A stretch of 64,000 nt of DNA from Dama dama. Lineage: Eukaryota; Chordata; Mammalia; Artiodactyla; Cervidae. The first letter of the stretch is position 1; every line of letters starts with the position of its first letter. The notes below the pieces were generated by a model. It worked only from the letters and a program-made list of their open reading frames with translations. It did not search any database and had not been told where the DNA came from. Shown in pieces: positions 24,187-33,955 of the stretch. The stretch is from assembly GCF_033118175.1 (NCBI RefSeq), contig NC_083704.1, forward strand, positions 46,464,501 through 46,528,500. The letters run 5' to 3'. The position numbers and the translations under genes are program-made.

Positions 24187-24775
24187 CTAGAAGTGCATAG
24201 AATAGTTTAAGAGGAAAGATACAAACACATGAAAAGCTGACTGACAAGAGAAGAGCTGTCCCCAAATAGCATGTGAGGTGCTGAATGAAAATTAAGACCA
24301 GGGCTTGAGAGAAGAGAGATCACTGCAGACTGGAGTGGGGACTCCCTCAGGTTGTCAGACTCTGACACTGAGTCTGTTCCATGCTTTTCCAGGATGGAGA
24401 CAAAGGCAAGCGTCTAATGGGGGAGAGGAGTGAGAAAATGGAAGGACTAGTTGGGGTAGAGAGGAGGTGTCCTGTTAATATGATCTCACTTGCTATTGTG
24501 TCTCTATTTGTTCACATTGTACATGTATAAGTTGCACTACAATTATTTTAAGGAAGTATCACAGACTAGTACTCAGTTACCATTAATCAATTGAATTAAT
24601 AATTAAGGACCAAGCACTTAACACTTATGTTCCCATTTAATCTAAATGCCCATCTTTGAGGTATCATATCTTCGTTTTGAAGATGAGACTACTAAACCCT
24701 GGAGAGGTCATGTGAAGTAGACCAACCACAACCCAAAATAGCTGACTTTCAAAGCATTGCCTCCATATTTAACCC
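24187..24775. other. No recognised feature
   Basis: About 590 bases with no gene or repeat recognised. Part of 24600-24720 may be a very decayed MIR. Confidence 0.4.
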
Positions 24776-24779
24776 CAAA

Positions 24780-24965
24780 TAATGACTGGTAAAGAATCTG
24801 CAGTGCAGGAGACCAGGGTTCAATCCCTGGCTTGGGAAGATCCCCTGGAGAAAGGAAAGGCAACCCACTCCAGTATTCTTTTCTGGAGAATCCCATGGAC
24901 TGAGAGGCTTGGTGGGCTACAGTCCATGGGGTCCCAAAGAGTTGGTCATGACTGAGTGATTGACA
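24780..24965 (+). mobile_element. Bov-tA SINE, 5' end missing
   Basis: It begins inside the tRNA head (ACTGGTAAAGAATCTGCAG), keeps the B box (GGTTCAATCCC) and the body, and ends near 24965. The next SINE faces it tail to tail. Confidence 0.9.
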
Positions 24966-24979
24966 CTTAACAATGGCCT

Positions 24980-25187
24980 GAAAGTGAAAGTGAAGTTGCT
25001 CAGTCGTGTCTCTTTGTGACTTCATGGACTGCAGCCTGCCAGGCTCCTCTGTCCATGGGGTTTTCCAGGAAAAGAGTTCTGGAGTGGTCTGCCATTTCCT
25101 TCTCCAGGGGATCTTCCCATCCCAGGGATCGAACCCAGGTCTCCTACATTGTAGGCAGACGCTTTCCCATTTGAGCCACCAGGGAAG
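24980..25187 (-). mobile_element. Bov-tA SINE, antisense
   Basis: Antisense copy from GAAAGTGAAAGTGAAGTTGC (tail side) to CCACCAGGGAAGAT (head). Together with the copy at 24780-24965 it forms an inverted pair with a spacer of about 15 bases. Confidence 0.93.
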
Positions 25188-25298
25188 ATCCCATAATGTT
25201 AATTCTGTTGAACTCAACAAGTTAAGTGAACAACTCTTAGACTGTAAGATGGAATCAAGCTAGTTTTTCACTATATGAGGAACCCTTTACAGTATGGA

Positions 25299-25494
25299 GG
25301 GCTTCCCTGGTGGCTTAGCTGGTAAAGAATCTGCTTGCAAATTGGGAGACCTGGGTTCGATCCCTGGGTTGGGAAGATACCCTGGAGAAGGGAACAGCTA
25401 CCCACCCCAGTATTCTGGCCTGAAGAATTCCATGGACTGTATAGTCCATGGGGTCACAAAGAGTCAGACACGACTGAGTGACTTTCACTTTCAT
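25299..25494 (+). mobile_element. Bov-tA SINE
   Basis: Full head GGGCTTCCCTGGTGGCTTAG, perfect B box GGTTCGATCCC, and a TTTCACTTTCA tail. A perfect 13-base duplication TTTACAGTATGGA flanks it (25286-25298 and 25495-25507), the cleanest in the window, suggesting a relatively recent insertion. Confidence 0.96.
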
Positions 25495-25507
25495 TTTACA
25501 GTATGGA

Positions 25508-26074
25508 AGGGCTATGGACTATAAAGAAGACTGGGAAACAATGAACTATCGGAAAATTCCAAAAGGTGATACAGTAATGACTCCAAAATCACAGGGTATC
25601 AAGATGGTACAGGGTCTAGGAAGGTAGGAAGCAGCAAGCATGAGAGGGGAAGATGGGGTCTAATCAACGGTATGAGTCCAGTCTGGCCAACTAGACCCTT
25701 GTTAAAATTATCCCATCACTGCTCTGTCTGACAGTTCTCATTTAGAGATATACTCCTCAGCATAAGAAATGTTTTTTCACTATCATCAATTGCCATCATG
25801 CTCCTTTAACTACACTTCAAAAACATGTATCACCTATTGGGAGAGAAAGAAGCATGCCAGCTCTAGAGTACAAAACTGAATAAATCTAGGTCCCTGGTCC
25901 CAAGGAGCAGATGGGAAAACAACTCCGTATACTGAAGTTTATACTTACTGGGGGTCACCAAAGTGTTATGGGAACGTATGGATGGAAGTACTTAACTTTG
26001 CTCTCCTTATAACTATTTCCAGCTCCAACCCTCTGCACATACCTAACTCCCCACCAATAGGGTGAAGAGCCCCT
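25508..26074. other. No confident feature
   Basis: Unassigned. About 25850-25935 resembles a short antisense L2 end (AAACTGAATAAATCTAGGTC, then CCCAAGGAGCAGATGGG), too weak to call. Confidence 0.38.
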
Positions 26075-26228
26075 CTGTTTCACTCTCTGTGGTAAGCATA
26101 ACAGCCCCCAAATGTGCCCCTTTCCTAATCTGTGGAACCTGTGAATATTTATGATAGCAAAATAAGACATTGCAAATATAGGGAGTTTTTGGTCTTTCAT
26201 TATTACAGCAGCAATAGAAAACCAATAC
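26075..26228 (+). repeat. MaLR (MLT1-like) LTR relic, internally deleted
   Basis: The left part matches the LTR 5' region (TGTGGTAAGCATAACAGCC, then CTAATCTGTGGAACCTGTGA). The right part matches its end (TTACAGCAGCAATAGAAAACC). The middle of the LTR is missing. No coding sequence of an endogenous retrovirus is present. Confidence 0.65.
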
Positions 26229-26948
26229 ATTAACAAAAATGTTCCTCAACCCTCTTCATCCATATCCATTGTTGTTGTTGTCCAGTCCCTCAGGTGTGTT
26301 AACTCTTTGTGACTCCACGGACTGCAGCACACCAGACTTCCCTGTCCTTCATTATTTCCCAGAGTTTGTTCAAACTCATGTTCATTGAGTCAGTGACATC
26401 ATCCAACCAGCTCATCCTCTGTTACCTCCTTCCCCTCTTGTCCTCAATCTTTCCCAACATCAAGGTCTTTTCCAATGACTCAGTTCTTTGCATCAGGTGG
26501 CAAAAGTATTGGAACTTCAGCATCTGTCCTTTGAACAAATACTCAAGGTTGATTTCCTTTAGGATTGACTAGTTTGGTCTCCTTGCTGTCCAGGGGACTC
26601 TCAAGAGTCTTCTCTAGCATCACAGTTTGAAAGCATCGTTCTTCGGCACTCAGCCTTCTTTATGGTCCAACTCTCACATCCACACATGACTACTGGAAAA
26701 ATCATAGCTTTGACTATATGAACTTTTTTGTCAAAGTAATGTCTGTGCTTTTTAATACACTGTTTATGTTTGTCATAGCTTTCCTTCCAAGGAGCAAATG
26801 TCTTTTAATTTCATGGCTACAGTCAACATTCACAGTGATTTTGGAGTAAAAGAAAAGAATATCTGTCACTGTTTGAATTTTTCCCCATCTATTTGCCATG
26901 AAGTGATGGGATCAAATGCCACAATCTTGGTTTTTTGAATGTTGAGTT

Positions 26949-27152
26949 TCAAGCCAGTTTTTTCACTCTCCTCTTCACCCTCATCAAGAGGCTCTTTAGT
27001 TTCTCTTCATTTTCTGCCATTAGAGTGGTATCATCTGCATATCTGAGGCTGTTGTTATTTCTCCAGGCAATCTTGATTTCCACTTGGGATTCATCCAGAC
27101 TGGCATTTCGCATGATATACTCTGTACAGAGGTTAAATAAGCAGGGTGACAA
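26949..27152 (-). pseudogene. BovB reverse transcriptase core fragment with YADD
   Basis: A 68-codon open stretch starts SPCLFNLCTEYIMR, then carries the catalytic YADD (complement of 27030-27041) followed by TTLMAENEEKL, a pattern typical of RTE-type polymerases. The reading breaks on both sides. The catalytic aspartates of this motif remain, but the protein is fragmentary. Confidence 0.9.
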
Positions 27153-27463
27153 TATATAGCCTTGACTTACTCCTTTCCCAATTTTGAACCAGTTAGTTGT
27201 TCAATATAAGGTTCCAATTCTTGTTTCTTGACCCGCGTACAGGTTTGTCAGGAGGCAAGTGAGGTGGTATGGTATTCCCATCTCTATGGAAAGAATTTCC
27301 ACAGTTTGTTGTGATCCACACAGTCAAAGGCTTTAGAGTAGTCAATGAAGCAGAAGTAGATGTTTTTCTGGAATTCTCTTGCTTTTTCTATGATCCAGTG
27401 GATGTTGGCAATTTGATCTCTGGTTCCTCTGTCTTTTCTAAATCCAACTTGTACATCTGGAAC

Positions 27464-27676
27464 TTATTGGTTCACATACTGCTGAAGCCTAGCGTGAAGG
27501 ATTTTGAGCATAATCTTACTAGCAAGTAAAATGAGTGCAATTGTACAGTAGTTTGAACACTCTGGCACTGTCCTTCTTTGAGACTGGAATGAAAACTGAT
27601 CTTTTTCAGTCCTGTGGCCACTGCTGAGTTTTCCAAATTTGTTGATATATTGAGGGCAACACTTGAACAGCATCAT
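27464..27676 (-). pseudogene. BovB reverse transcriptase N-terminal fragment
   Basis: A 70-codon minus-strand stretch. Its end (ECSNYCTIALILLASKIMLKIL, shown here in two overlapping parts: ECSNYCTIALIL and LLASKIMLKIL) matches the early fingers motif of RTE polymerases, in which a conserved NYR-type motif is changed here. It lies upstream of the YADD fragment in the same element. Confidence 0.82.
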
Positions 27677-27944
27677 CTTTTAGGATTTCAAATAGCCCAG
27701 CTGGAAGTCAATCACCTCCACTAGCTTTGTTTGTAGTAATGCTTCCTAAGGCCCACTTGATTTCACACTCTAAGATAAGTAACCACACACTGTGGTTATC
27801 TGGTTCATTAAGACTTTTTCTTGTATAGTTCTTTTTGCGTATTCTTGCCACCTCTTCTTAACCTCTTCTGCTTCTGTTAGGTCCCTTCCATTTCTGTGTT
27901 TTATCGTGCCTATCCTTGCATGAACTGTTCCTTTGATCTCCAAT

Positions 27945-28056
27945 ATTCTTTTTTTAAATTGAAGAATATTTGCTTTACAGAATTTTGTTGTTTTCTGCCA
28001 AATATCAGCATGAATCAACCATAGGTATACATATGTCCCCTTCCTCTTGAACTTTT
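27945..28056 (-). mobile_element. L1 3' end fragment inside the BovB, antisense
   Basis: A poly-T start, then the complement of the artiodactyl L1 3' UTR (the segment equivalent to GACAGAAAACAACAAAATTC of the first L1, and a GTATACATATG block). Only about 110 bases long. BovB sequence continues on both sides, so it is a short, 5'-truncated insertion. Confidence 0.85.
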
Positions 28057-28490
28057 TGAAAAGATCTATATTCTTTCCCATTCTATTATTTTCCTCTACT
28101 TCATTGCATTGTTCATTCAAGGAACTCTGCATTCACTATCTTTTCCTTTCTCCTTTGCTTTTTACTTCTCTTCTTTTCTCAGTTATTTGTAAAACCTCCT
28201 CAGACAACCAATTTGTCTTCTTGCATTTCTTTTTCTCTGGGATGGTTTTGATCACTGCCTCCTGTACAACGTTATGAACCTGTCCATAGTTCTTCAAGCA
28301 CTTCGTCTACCAGATATAACCCCTTAAATATTTTTGTCACCTTCACTGTATAAACATAAGGGATTTGATTTAAGTCATACTTGAATGAATCTAGTGTTTT
28401 TCCCTACTTCATTCAATTTAAGCCTGAATTTTTCAACAAGGGTCTCATGATCTGAGCCACAGTCAGCTCCAAGTCTTCCTTCACTCACAT

Positions 28491-29243
28491 GTGTTTTGGC
28501 TGGTACCCAGGGTAGTGAAACATCAGTCCAAGACAATTCATGGTGAGAAGGGCAGTGTTTTACAAGCAGAACAGTTCATTAGTGATCAGTTGACATCATT
28601 TTATTAACCTATATTGACTGCTTTTTAAATGCAAATTGAATGCTTTAGTGAAAACTAAATTGAAATATTACATTGGAATTAGTCTTGATGAAAATACATC
28701 ACAGACTGATGCTCGGATCATCACCTGCACAGCTATAAATTACTAGTGAGTCAAAAGCCCACTTGATTATTGTCCCTCAGTTGAACAAAGACAATTTAGT
28801 GTTTCAGGAAAACCATTAATTCATTAGGAGACATAAGAAGCAACTCTAAATAAAAGGGCAAAGGGATAAAATGTGATATTTATTCTTTAGAATAAACTAA
28901 CACTTCAATATATCAACGATGATCCCTTAAAACTGTCACCTAATTTATTTGAAAGGCTAATTAGCAAGGAGGTCAGAACTATCTGGAATGTGGAAAGATA
29001 ATAAATTTTTGGTTACGATATATGAGAATTATATAATGCTAGTGCTCTTATTGGGGAGGTGTAAAAATTGATATCATATATCATACAGTTTGATTAAACT
29101 CACTTTGCACTAAATATTCATCATATATTAAAACTGTTAAACAACATAGCCTGTCTAAGCTTAAGTACATTGAAAAATCTCATGTTATCCCACAGTCCTT
29201 GACTCCAAGGAGAAATCGAAGCTCCCAGTGGAGATAGAAACAT

Positions 29244-29246
<3 letters not shown>
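28491..29246. other. No recognised feature
   Basis: About 750 bases, AT-rich, with no repeat or gene recognised. Confidence 0.42.
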
Positions 29247-29290
<44 letters not shown>

Positions 29291-29311
29291 GTGTATTATT
29301 ATTATTATTAC
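29247..29311. repeat. AT dinucleotide microsatellite with a short ATT run
   Basis: An uninterrupted AT run of about 42 bases (29247-29288), followed by a short ATT/TTA triplet run (29295-29311). Probably length-variable between individuals. Confidence 0.95.
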
Positions 29312-29784
29312 TGATGTAATTACCTCAAGTGACATGGTCACTGTAGGTAAAGAAAATCTATAGGAAAGTACTGATTTATCTCAACACAACAAGGTGTCCT
29401 CCATACTTGAGTAGAGTGATATATTTATCTGTTTGCTAAAAATGAAGTGCTAATTGGCCAATCTGGTTAAACTCCCTAGAGAGAGAACTAGATGAATGGA
29501 AGGTTGTTAAGAGCTGTAAACAGATCAGAAAAGGTAAACCAACCTGTAAATTAAAACCCAAGTAATTGTTAGAGAGAGAGAGAGGGAAGAGAAAATAATT
29601 TACAGGAGCAGAAAATTCCATGCGTTTGTGTGCCCTACCACTTACAGTGATGGGGATGCTAGGGAAGGCACCGAATCCCTGACTGGTCAGGGATCTGACT
29701 GCAATAATTGTACTGTGGTGTCTATGAAGTAGGGTTGCATCAGGCCATAAACTCTAGAACTTAACTCCTTGCAACCAACTAGAA
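29312..29784. other. No recognised feature
   Basis: About 470 bases with no gene or named repeat; a short GA run lies near 29571-29585. Confidence 0.42.
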
Positions 29785-29915
29785 ATGTTTGAGTGCCTAC
29801 TCCAGTAACCCTCAGACCAGGTTGTGAGGAACTAAAAAATGAATCAGAAGTAAATCTTGCCCTCAAATGGTCTGAGCAGAAAATACAACAGATGTAAAGA
29901 AGCAGAGGTTTTCAA
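29785..29915 (-). repeat. Probable L2 end relic, antisense
   Basis: TTTGAGTGCCTACTCCAG, then AAATGAATCAGAAGTAAATC, then TTGCCCTCAAATGGTCTGAG follow the antisense L2 3' pattern. Diverged. Confidence 0.48.
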
Positions 29916-30154
29916 ACTTTTAGCAAAAGTGATCTCACATAGAATTCCAGTGGGTAAAACAGACAAAAAAGTTGCTCTTCTCATTGAAGTAGAAAGCCAG
30001 AGTTGTATATTCTAGCTCTATATGTCGTCATTTGAAAACAGTCACTCTGCTACAGCCAATCAAGGTAGAAAGTGACTTGTTCCATAAAGGAACAAAAAGG
30101 TTTCTATGACAGTACAATGCTGTGAGCATGTTTACCTAAGGTGCTTGAGATAGC

Positions 30155-30345
30155 ACTATACAATAGAACTTTCTGAACTGTTGGAAATATTCTCTATCTG
30201 CACTGTCCAAAAGAGTAGCTACTATCCAGATGTAGCTATCAATCATCAAGCACTTGAAATGTGGCCAGTGTGATTAAGATTTCTTTTTTAAATTTTAAGT
30301 AGTCACCTATGCTTAGTGGTTACCATATCAAACAACATAGGCTTA
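30155..30345. repeat. Old nonautonomous DNA transposon relic (hAT/MER-like)
   Basis: The stretch carries CACTGTCCAAAAGAGTAGC, CAAGCACTTGAAATGTGGCC and a GTGGTTACCATATCAAACA end. These resemble the family of short mammalian hAT-type elements whose ends read as TGTCCAATA and TATTGGACA. The exact family is not assigned. Confidence 0.55.
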
Positions 30346-30994
30346 GAGAAAGTCTTCATGTATATACAGAGAAACCAACAGGGGCTTAGTATTTGGGCAG
30401 CACTCAGACATTCAGAGGGAAACCAGGAAACAGCACTCCAAGGAGAGGGAACTGAATAGGAAAATAGGGACACCATTTCCTAAAACAAATATTACTTTAA
30501 AAGAATGCATGTGCTATAACTTTGAATTTTTATCTTGGGGATCTTTAGTTCTTTTTTCTATCCAACAACATAGAATTGCCATGGATTTGGCTGATTAACA
30601 CTCAAAGGATATTAGTTCCAAGGTAACTAAGGAATCATTGATTTAATATTTGCCTAAAATACAGCAAAACAAAAAGCAGGACCCAGGAAAGAGAGGCTTC
30701 CTGCCTAAGAAAGGCAATATTGGGGACACCTACCTTCTGGTCTGCCACTTCATCATGGGCCCATGGCTTTACACCCCTTTACTTCCAATCTCATATAGGA
30801 TGACCTGGAACACATCAACCATATTTTTCAATCGAATCATCTTTCCCACAATAATAAATATCCTGTATAATTGAAAGGCAGCCAATCTGATTCGGTTAAG
30901 ATTTATTTGTGAAAATTGACTACTTTTGCCCAATATATCAGTATAGCATCAATTAAGTAAAATCAAGGTGACTCTTCATTACAGAGACTCTAGT
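30346..30994. other. No recognised feature
   Basis: About 650 bases, unassigned. A 74-codon open frame (30650-30874) has no recognisable domain. Confidence 0.42.
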
Positions 30995-31005
30995 CAATCA
31001 AGATT

Positions 31006-31216
31006 GTTGTTGTTGTTCAGTCAATCAGTTGTGTCCGACTCTTTGTGACCCCATGGAGTGTAGACAGCCAGTTTCCTGTCCATGGAATTCTCCAGGTGAG
31101 AATACTAGAGTGGGTAGCCGTTCCCTTCTCCAGGGGACCTTCCTGACCCGGGGATTGAACCAGGATCTCCTGCACTGCAGGCAGATTCTTTGCCATCTGA
31201 GCTACCAGGGAAGCCC
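31006..31216 (-). mobile_element. Bov-tA SINE, antisense
   Basis: Antisense copy from the TTGTTGTTCAGTCAATCAG tail side to the CTACCAGGGAAGCCC head. A perfect 11-base duplication CAATCAAGATT flanks it (30995-31005 and 31217-31227). Confidence 0.95.
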
Positions 31217-31484
31217 CAATCAAGATTAATGAACCACAAATTATGCAGATAACTGAAAAGTTATAGAAGAAAGCCATAGGATAATTACTCCTCTGTTTTT
31301 CAATTGTCCCTACCCTGCAAATTCTTAATCAAAACAAGCCTGACTCTGAAACTGAGCAAGTTCAATTCTGAAAGGAGAAAGGAAACATGAAAATATTTGT
31401 GAATCAACAAAATTTTATTGTACCAAACTGTCAAGGTCTCAATGGTAAAAGACCATTTATTTAGAATTTAGAGCAGTCTTGGTA

Positions 31485-31650
31485 CTAAGCATTTTTTAAG
31501 TCTTTTCATTTCATTATCCCAACTCTGTGTGGCATAGACTATAATTATTCCCATTTAACAAACAAAGAAATTGAGGCTTAGGGAGGAAGAGTTGGAACCC
31601 TGGCTGGTCTGACTCCAAATTATACCTTCTTTCCATTAGTGTCTCAGACA
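31485..31650 (-). repeat. MIR SINE relic, antisense
   Basis: TATTCCCATTTAACAAACAA, then GAAATTGAGGCTTAGGGAG, then CCCTGGCTGGTCTGACTCC: the antisense MIR order. Confidence 0.82.
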
Positions 31651-31764
31651 CAACATTATTTTCTGCTTGATTTCAAAACTACTTTCAGCCTTTGCTTATA
31701 GTAGAGGAAGCAAAATATATTATTTATTGAGTATTTACTGCCTGTACTCTGATATTCACATTCA

Positions 31765-32665
31765 TTCATTCATTCAACAAATATCTATTGACTGTCTCCC
31801 TATTCATTCATTGATTATCAACGCAAGTCCCAAGGAAACACCTTGGAGTCAGGTCTCAGTAGACAGAGACAAATAGCAACAAACCATCAAATTAACACCA
31901 AAGAAACAAAGTTAAAATAAAAATAAGTAGGATAATGTTAAGGTTTATAAATAGTGAGGAAAAAAGGTAGAAGGCAATAATATGATTAAGAGTGTTTAGG
32001 ACAGGGATGTACTTTAGATAGGGAACTCAAGACCTCTCTGAGGTTATATGTTGACTTTTGCTTTGAGATTCTAAAATCTAAAGGATGAGAGAAAACATTC
32101 CAACTAGAAAAATAAGCCTGTTCAAAAGCTCTGAAATCACCAGGGTGGTAGGGGTGTGGGAAACCAGAGAAGAAAGAGTATGAGATATATTTGGACTGAT
32201 AAGCATGATCCACGCATGGAGTTTGTTTGGATTCTAGTTTTAGAGCAGCAAAAAGCCACTGGAAGATTCTAAGCACTAGAGTCACATGGTAAGATTTACA
32301 TTTATAAAAGCTCTCTTTGGCTGTAAGGTGGGGAAAAATTGTAAAGGGTATGTGTAAAAGCAGAGGCTGCTGCATTTGCCCAGTTAGAGACTGTGGTGTT
32401 TGAAAGCATAAATGGAGACTAGTGGAGAGATTCTTGAGGACATATTCTGGAGGCAGAGCTGAGAGACTTGTGGATTGGACTATGGTTGGGAAAGCTGGGA
32501 TGACAATGGGGAAAAGAGAGGAATCAAGAATCACATCCAAGCTATTACCCTGAACAACTAACGGGTGGACAGGGTACCCTTTGTTGAAATGAGAAAGACT
32601 GGAAGAGGAGACACTTGGGGGGGCTGATGAAAAGGAAGAATGAAGAGTTTGAGAGGAAAAGAAAG
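31765..32665 (-). repeat. L2 LINE relic, about 0.9 kb, antisense
   Basis: It begins with the complement of the L2 terminus (CATTCATTCATTCAACAAAT) and continues through the antisense central region (GCAGAGGCTGCTGCATTTGC near 32360, GAGGAATCAAGAATCACATC near 32518). A 184-codon open frame on the L2-sense strand (31986-32540) lies wholly within it and shows no polymerase motif. Confidence 0.8.
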
Positions 32666-32679
32666 GTTCCTAGGTTTTG

Positions 32680-32870
32680 GCTTGAACAACTTACTGCACC
32701 TTCACAGCAACCCTGTACAGTTAGTCCTGGATTTCACATGAGGAAATTGAAATGTGGGCAAGTTAAATAACATGTCCAAGGACACTCAGCAAGGAAGTGC
32801 CAGGGCTTGGATCACAGTGTTTGATTCTAGAATCGACAATGTGCAATTCTACACATCACTGCCTCCCAGT
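32680..32870 (-). repeat. MIR SINE relic, antisense
   Basis: CACAGCAACCCTGTACAG, then ATGAGGAAATTGAAATGTGG, then CAAGGACACTCAGCAAGG. It directly follows the L2 relic. Confidence 0.82.
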
Positions 32871-33544
32871 ACAGAATTTGGTACTGCTTTTGTCTCAATG
32901 AGTTTCTCTCTCCCCACTTATGAAACTAGGTAAATAATATTCACCGTGTAACAGTTTTAAGAATCAATGTGGTTAAATGGGGAATTCTCCCTGTACTGTA
33001 GAGTTGTTCAGAACAATTAAAAAATTACATTTCCAGCCACTAAAATCTGGCATATATTCTTGATTCTGTTAACTCTGCACACTTCTGGCTTTGACCATGG
33101 CCACATCCTAGCCTAGTAGATTTCTGCTGTCTTATTTGGTTTCCAGTCAAAGAGCTTTCCAAGTTCTGCCCCTAGAAGCCTTGAGAGGGACTGAGAAACT
33201 GTACCCTAACTCCGGGACTGTGCCCTCCTCTCAAACATCACTAGAGAACTATGAGATTCTCCTGCCTCCAGGATGCCTTTCATGATTTACCTTTAAGAAA
33301 ATGATGTATCATGCTGAGCTTGGGGTTGAAATTGACACAAATGGGGATGTTATCACACAGACAGTTGCAGTGACTTGCATCCTCTGAAGGAAGCTCTCTC
33401 ATGACACTCTACAAACTCTTGTGAGAGATACTCTTAGCCTGCAGCTGAGAGGGTCCTTAACAACTGACCAGTCACTGTCCCTTTGAGCTAAGGAGTGACA
33501 GGACAGGGAGCAGGGAAACACAGGGAAAGAGAAGGTCACCATAT
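32871..33544. other. Mostly unassigned; possible short sense MIR at its start
   Basis: About 32900-32990 vaguely follows the sense MIR pattern (GTAAATAATATTCACC, then TTAAGAATCAATGTGG). The rest shows nothing that I recognise. Confidence 0.38.
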
Positions 33545-33955
33545 GTGAGCTCCTACTGAGTCCTAGGCCCCATGATGAATGTTTTCATTCATAAACTGAA
33601 CTGAAAGCCGCTTTAGTCACTCTTTGTGACCCCATAGACTATACAATCCATGGAATTCTCCAAGCCAGAATACTGGAGTGGGTAGCCATTCTCTCCTCCA
33701 TGGGATCTTTCCAACCCAGGGATCGAACCCATGTCTCCCACATTACAGGTGGATTCACCAGCTGAGCCACTAGGGAATATCTCCCTTAACTCCTAAAGCA
33801 ATCTTGAAAGGCAACAATTATTATTCTCATTTAATAAACCAAGATCCTAAAGCCCAGTGCTCCTTTCACTTGCCAAAGTTCACACAGCAGATCAGAAGTG
33901 GAATAACAATTCTGCCCTACATATATTTGACTCTAAAGTACAATGTTGTGTTTTT
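33545..33955 (-). repeat. MIR SINE relic, antisense, split by a SINE
   Basis: The left part (GTGAGCTCCTACTGAGTCC) and right part (TTAACTCCTAAAGCAATC, then TTATTATTCTCATTTAATAAACC, quoted as TTATTATTCTC and ATTTAATAAACC, then GTTCACACAGCAGATCAG) form one antisense MIR once 33598-33775 is removed. Confidence 0.75.
33598..33775 (-). mobile_element. Bov-tA SINE, antisense, partly degraded
   Basis: Antisense body and head (CAACCCAGGGATCGAACCC near 33713, GAGCCACTAGGGAA at the right edge). The tail side is shortened. No clear target-site duplication. Confidence 0.87.

Larger units (their letters stand above)
26266..28490 (-). mobile_element. BovB (RTE-type) LINE, 2.2 kb, antisense, decayed
   Basis: The largest BovB copy in the window. 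On the minus strand it covers the end of the region between endonuclease and polymerase, the polymerase and the C-terminus. Its 3' end is at the left (TTGTTGTTGTCCAGTCCCTC near 26270) and it is 5'-truncated at about 28490. An L1 3' fragment (27945-28056) interrupts it and BovB text resumes on the other side. Stops and frameshifts are spread throughout. Confidence 0.93.

Noticed and set aside
24708..25220. A 170-codon minus-strand open frame
   Set aside because: It runs through the two opposed Bov-tA SINEs. Frames through these SINEs are common chance products and contain no domain.
26075..26228. Endogenous retrovirus genes near the LTR relics
   Set aside because: Only LTR-derived text was seen at 26.1, 36.8, 49.0, 49.7 and 50.6 kb; no gag, pol or env-like frame accompanies any of them.
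31986..32540. A 184-codon minus-strand open frame, among the longest in the window
   Set aside because: It lies wholly inside an antisense L2 relic, shows no reverse transcriptase or other motif and has no promoter or splice support.
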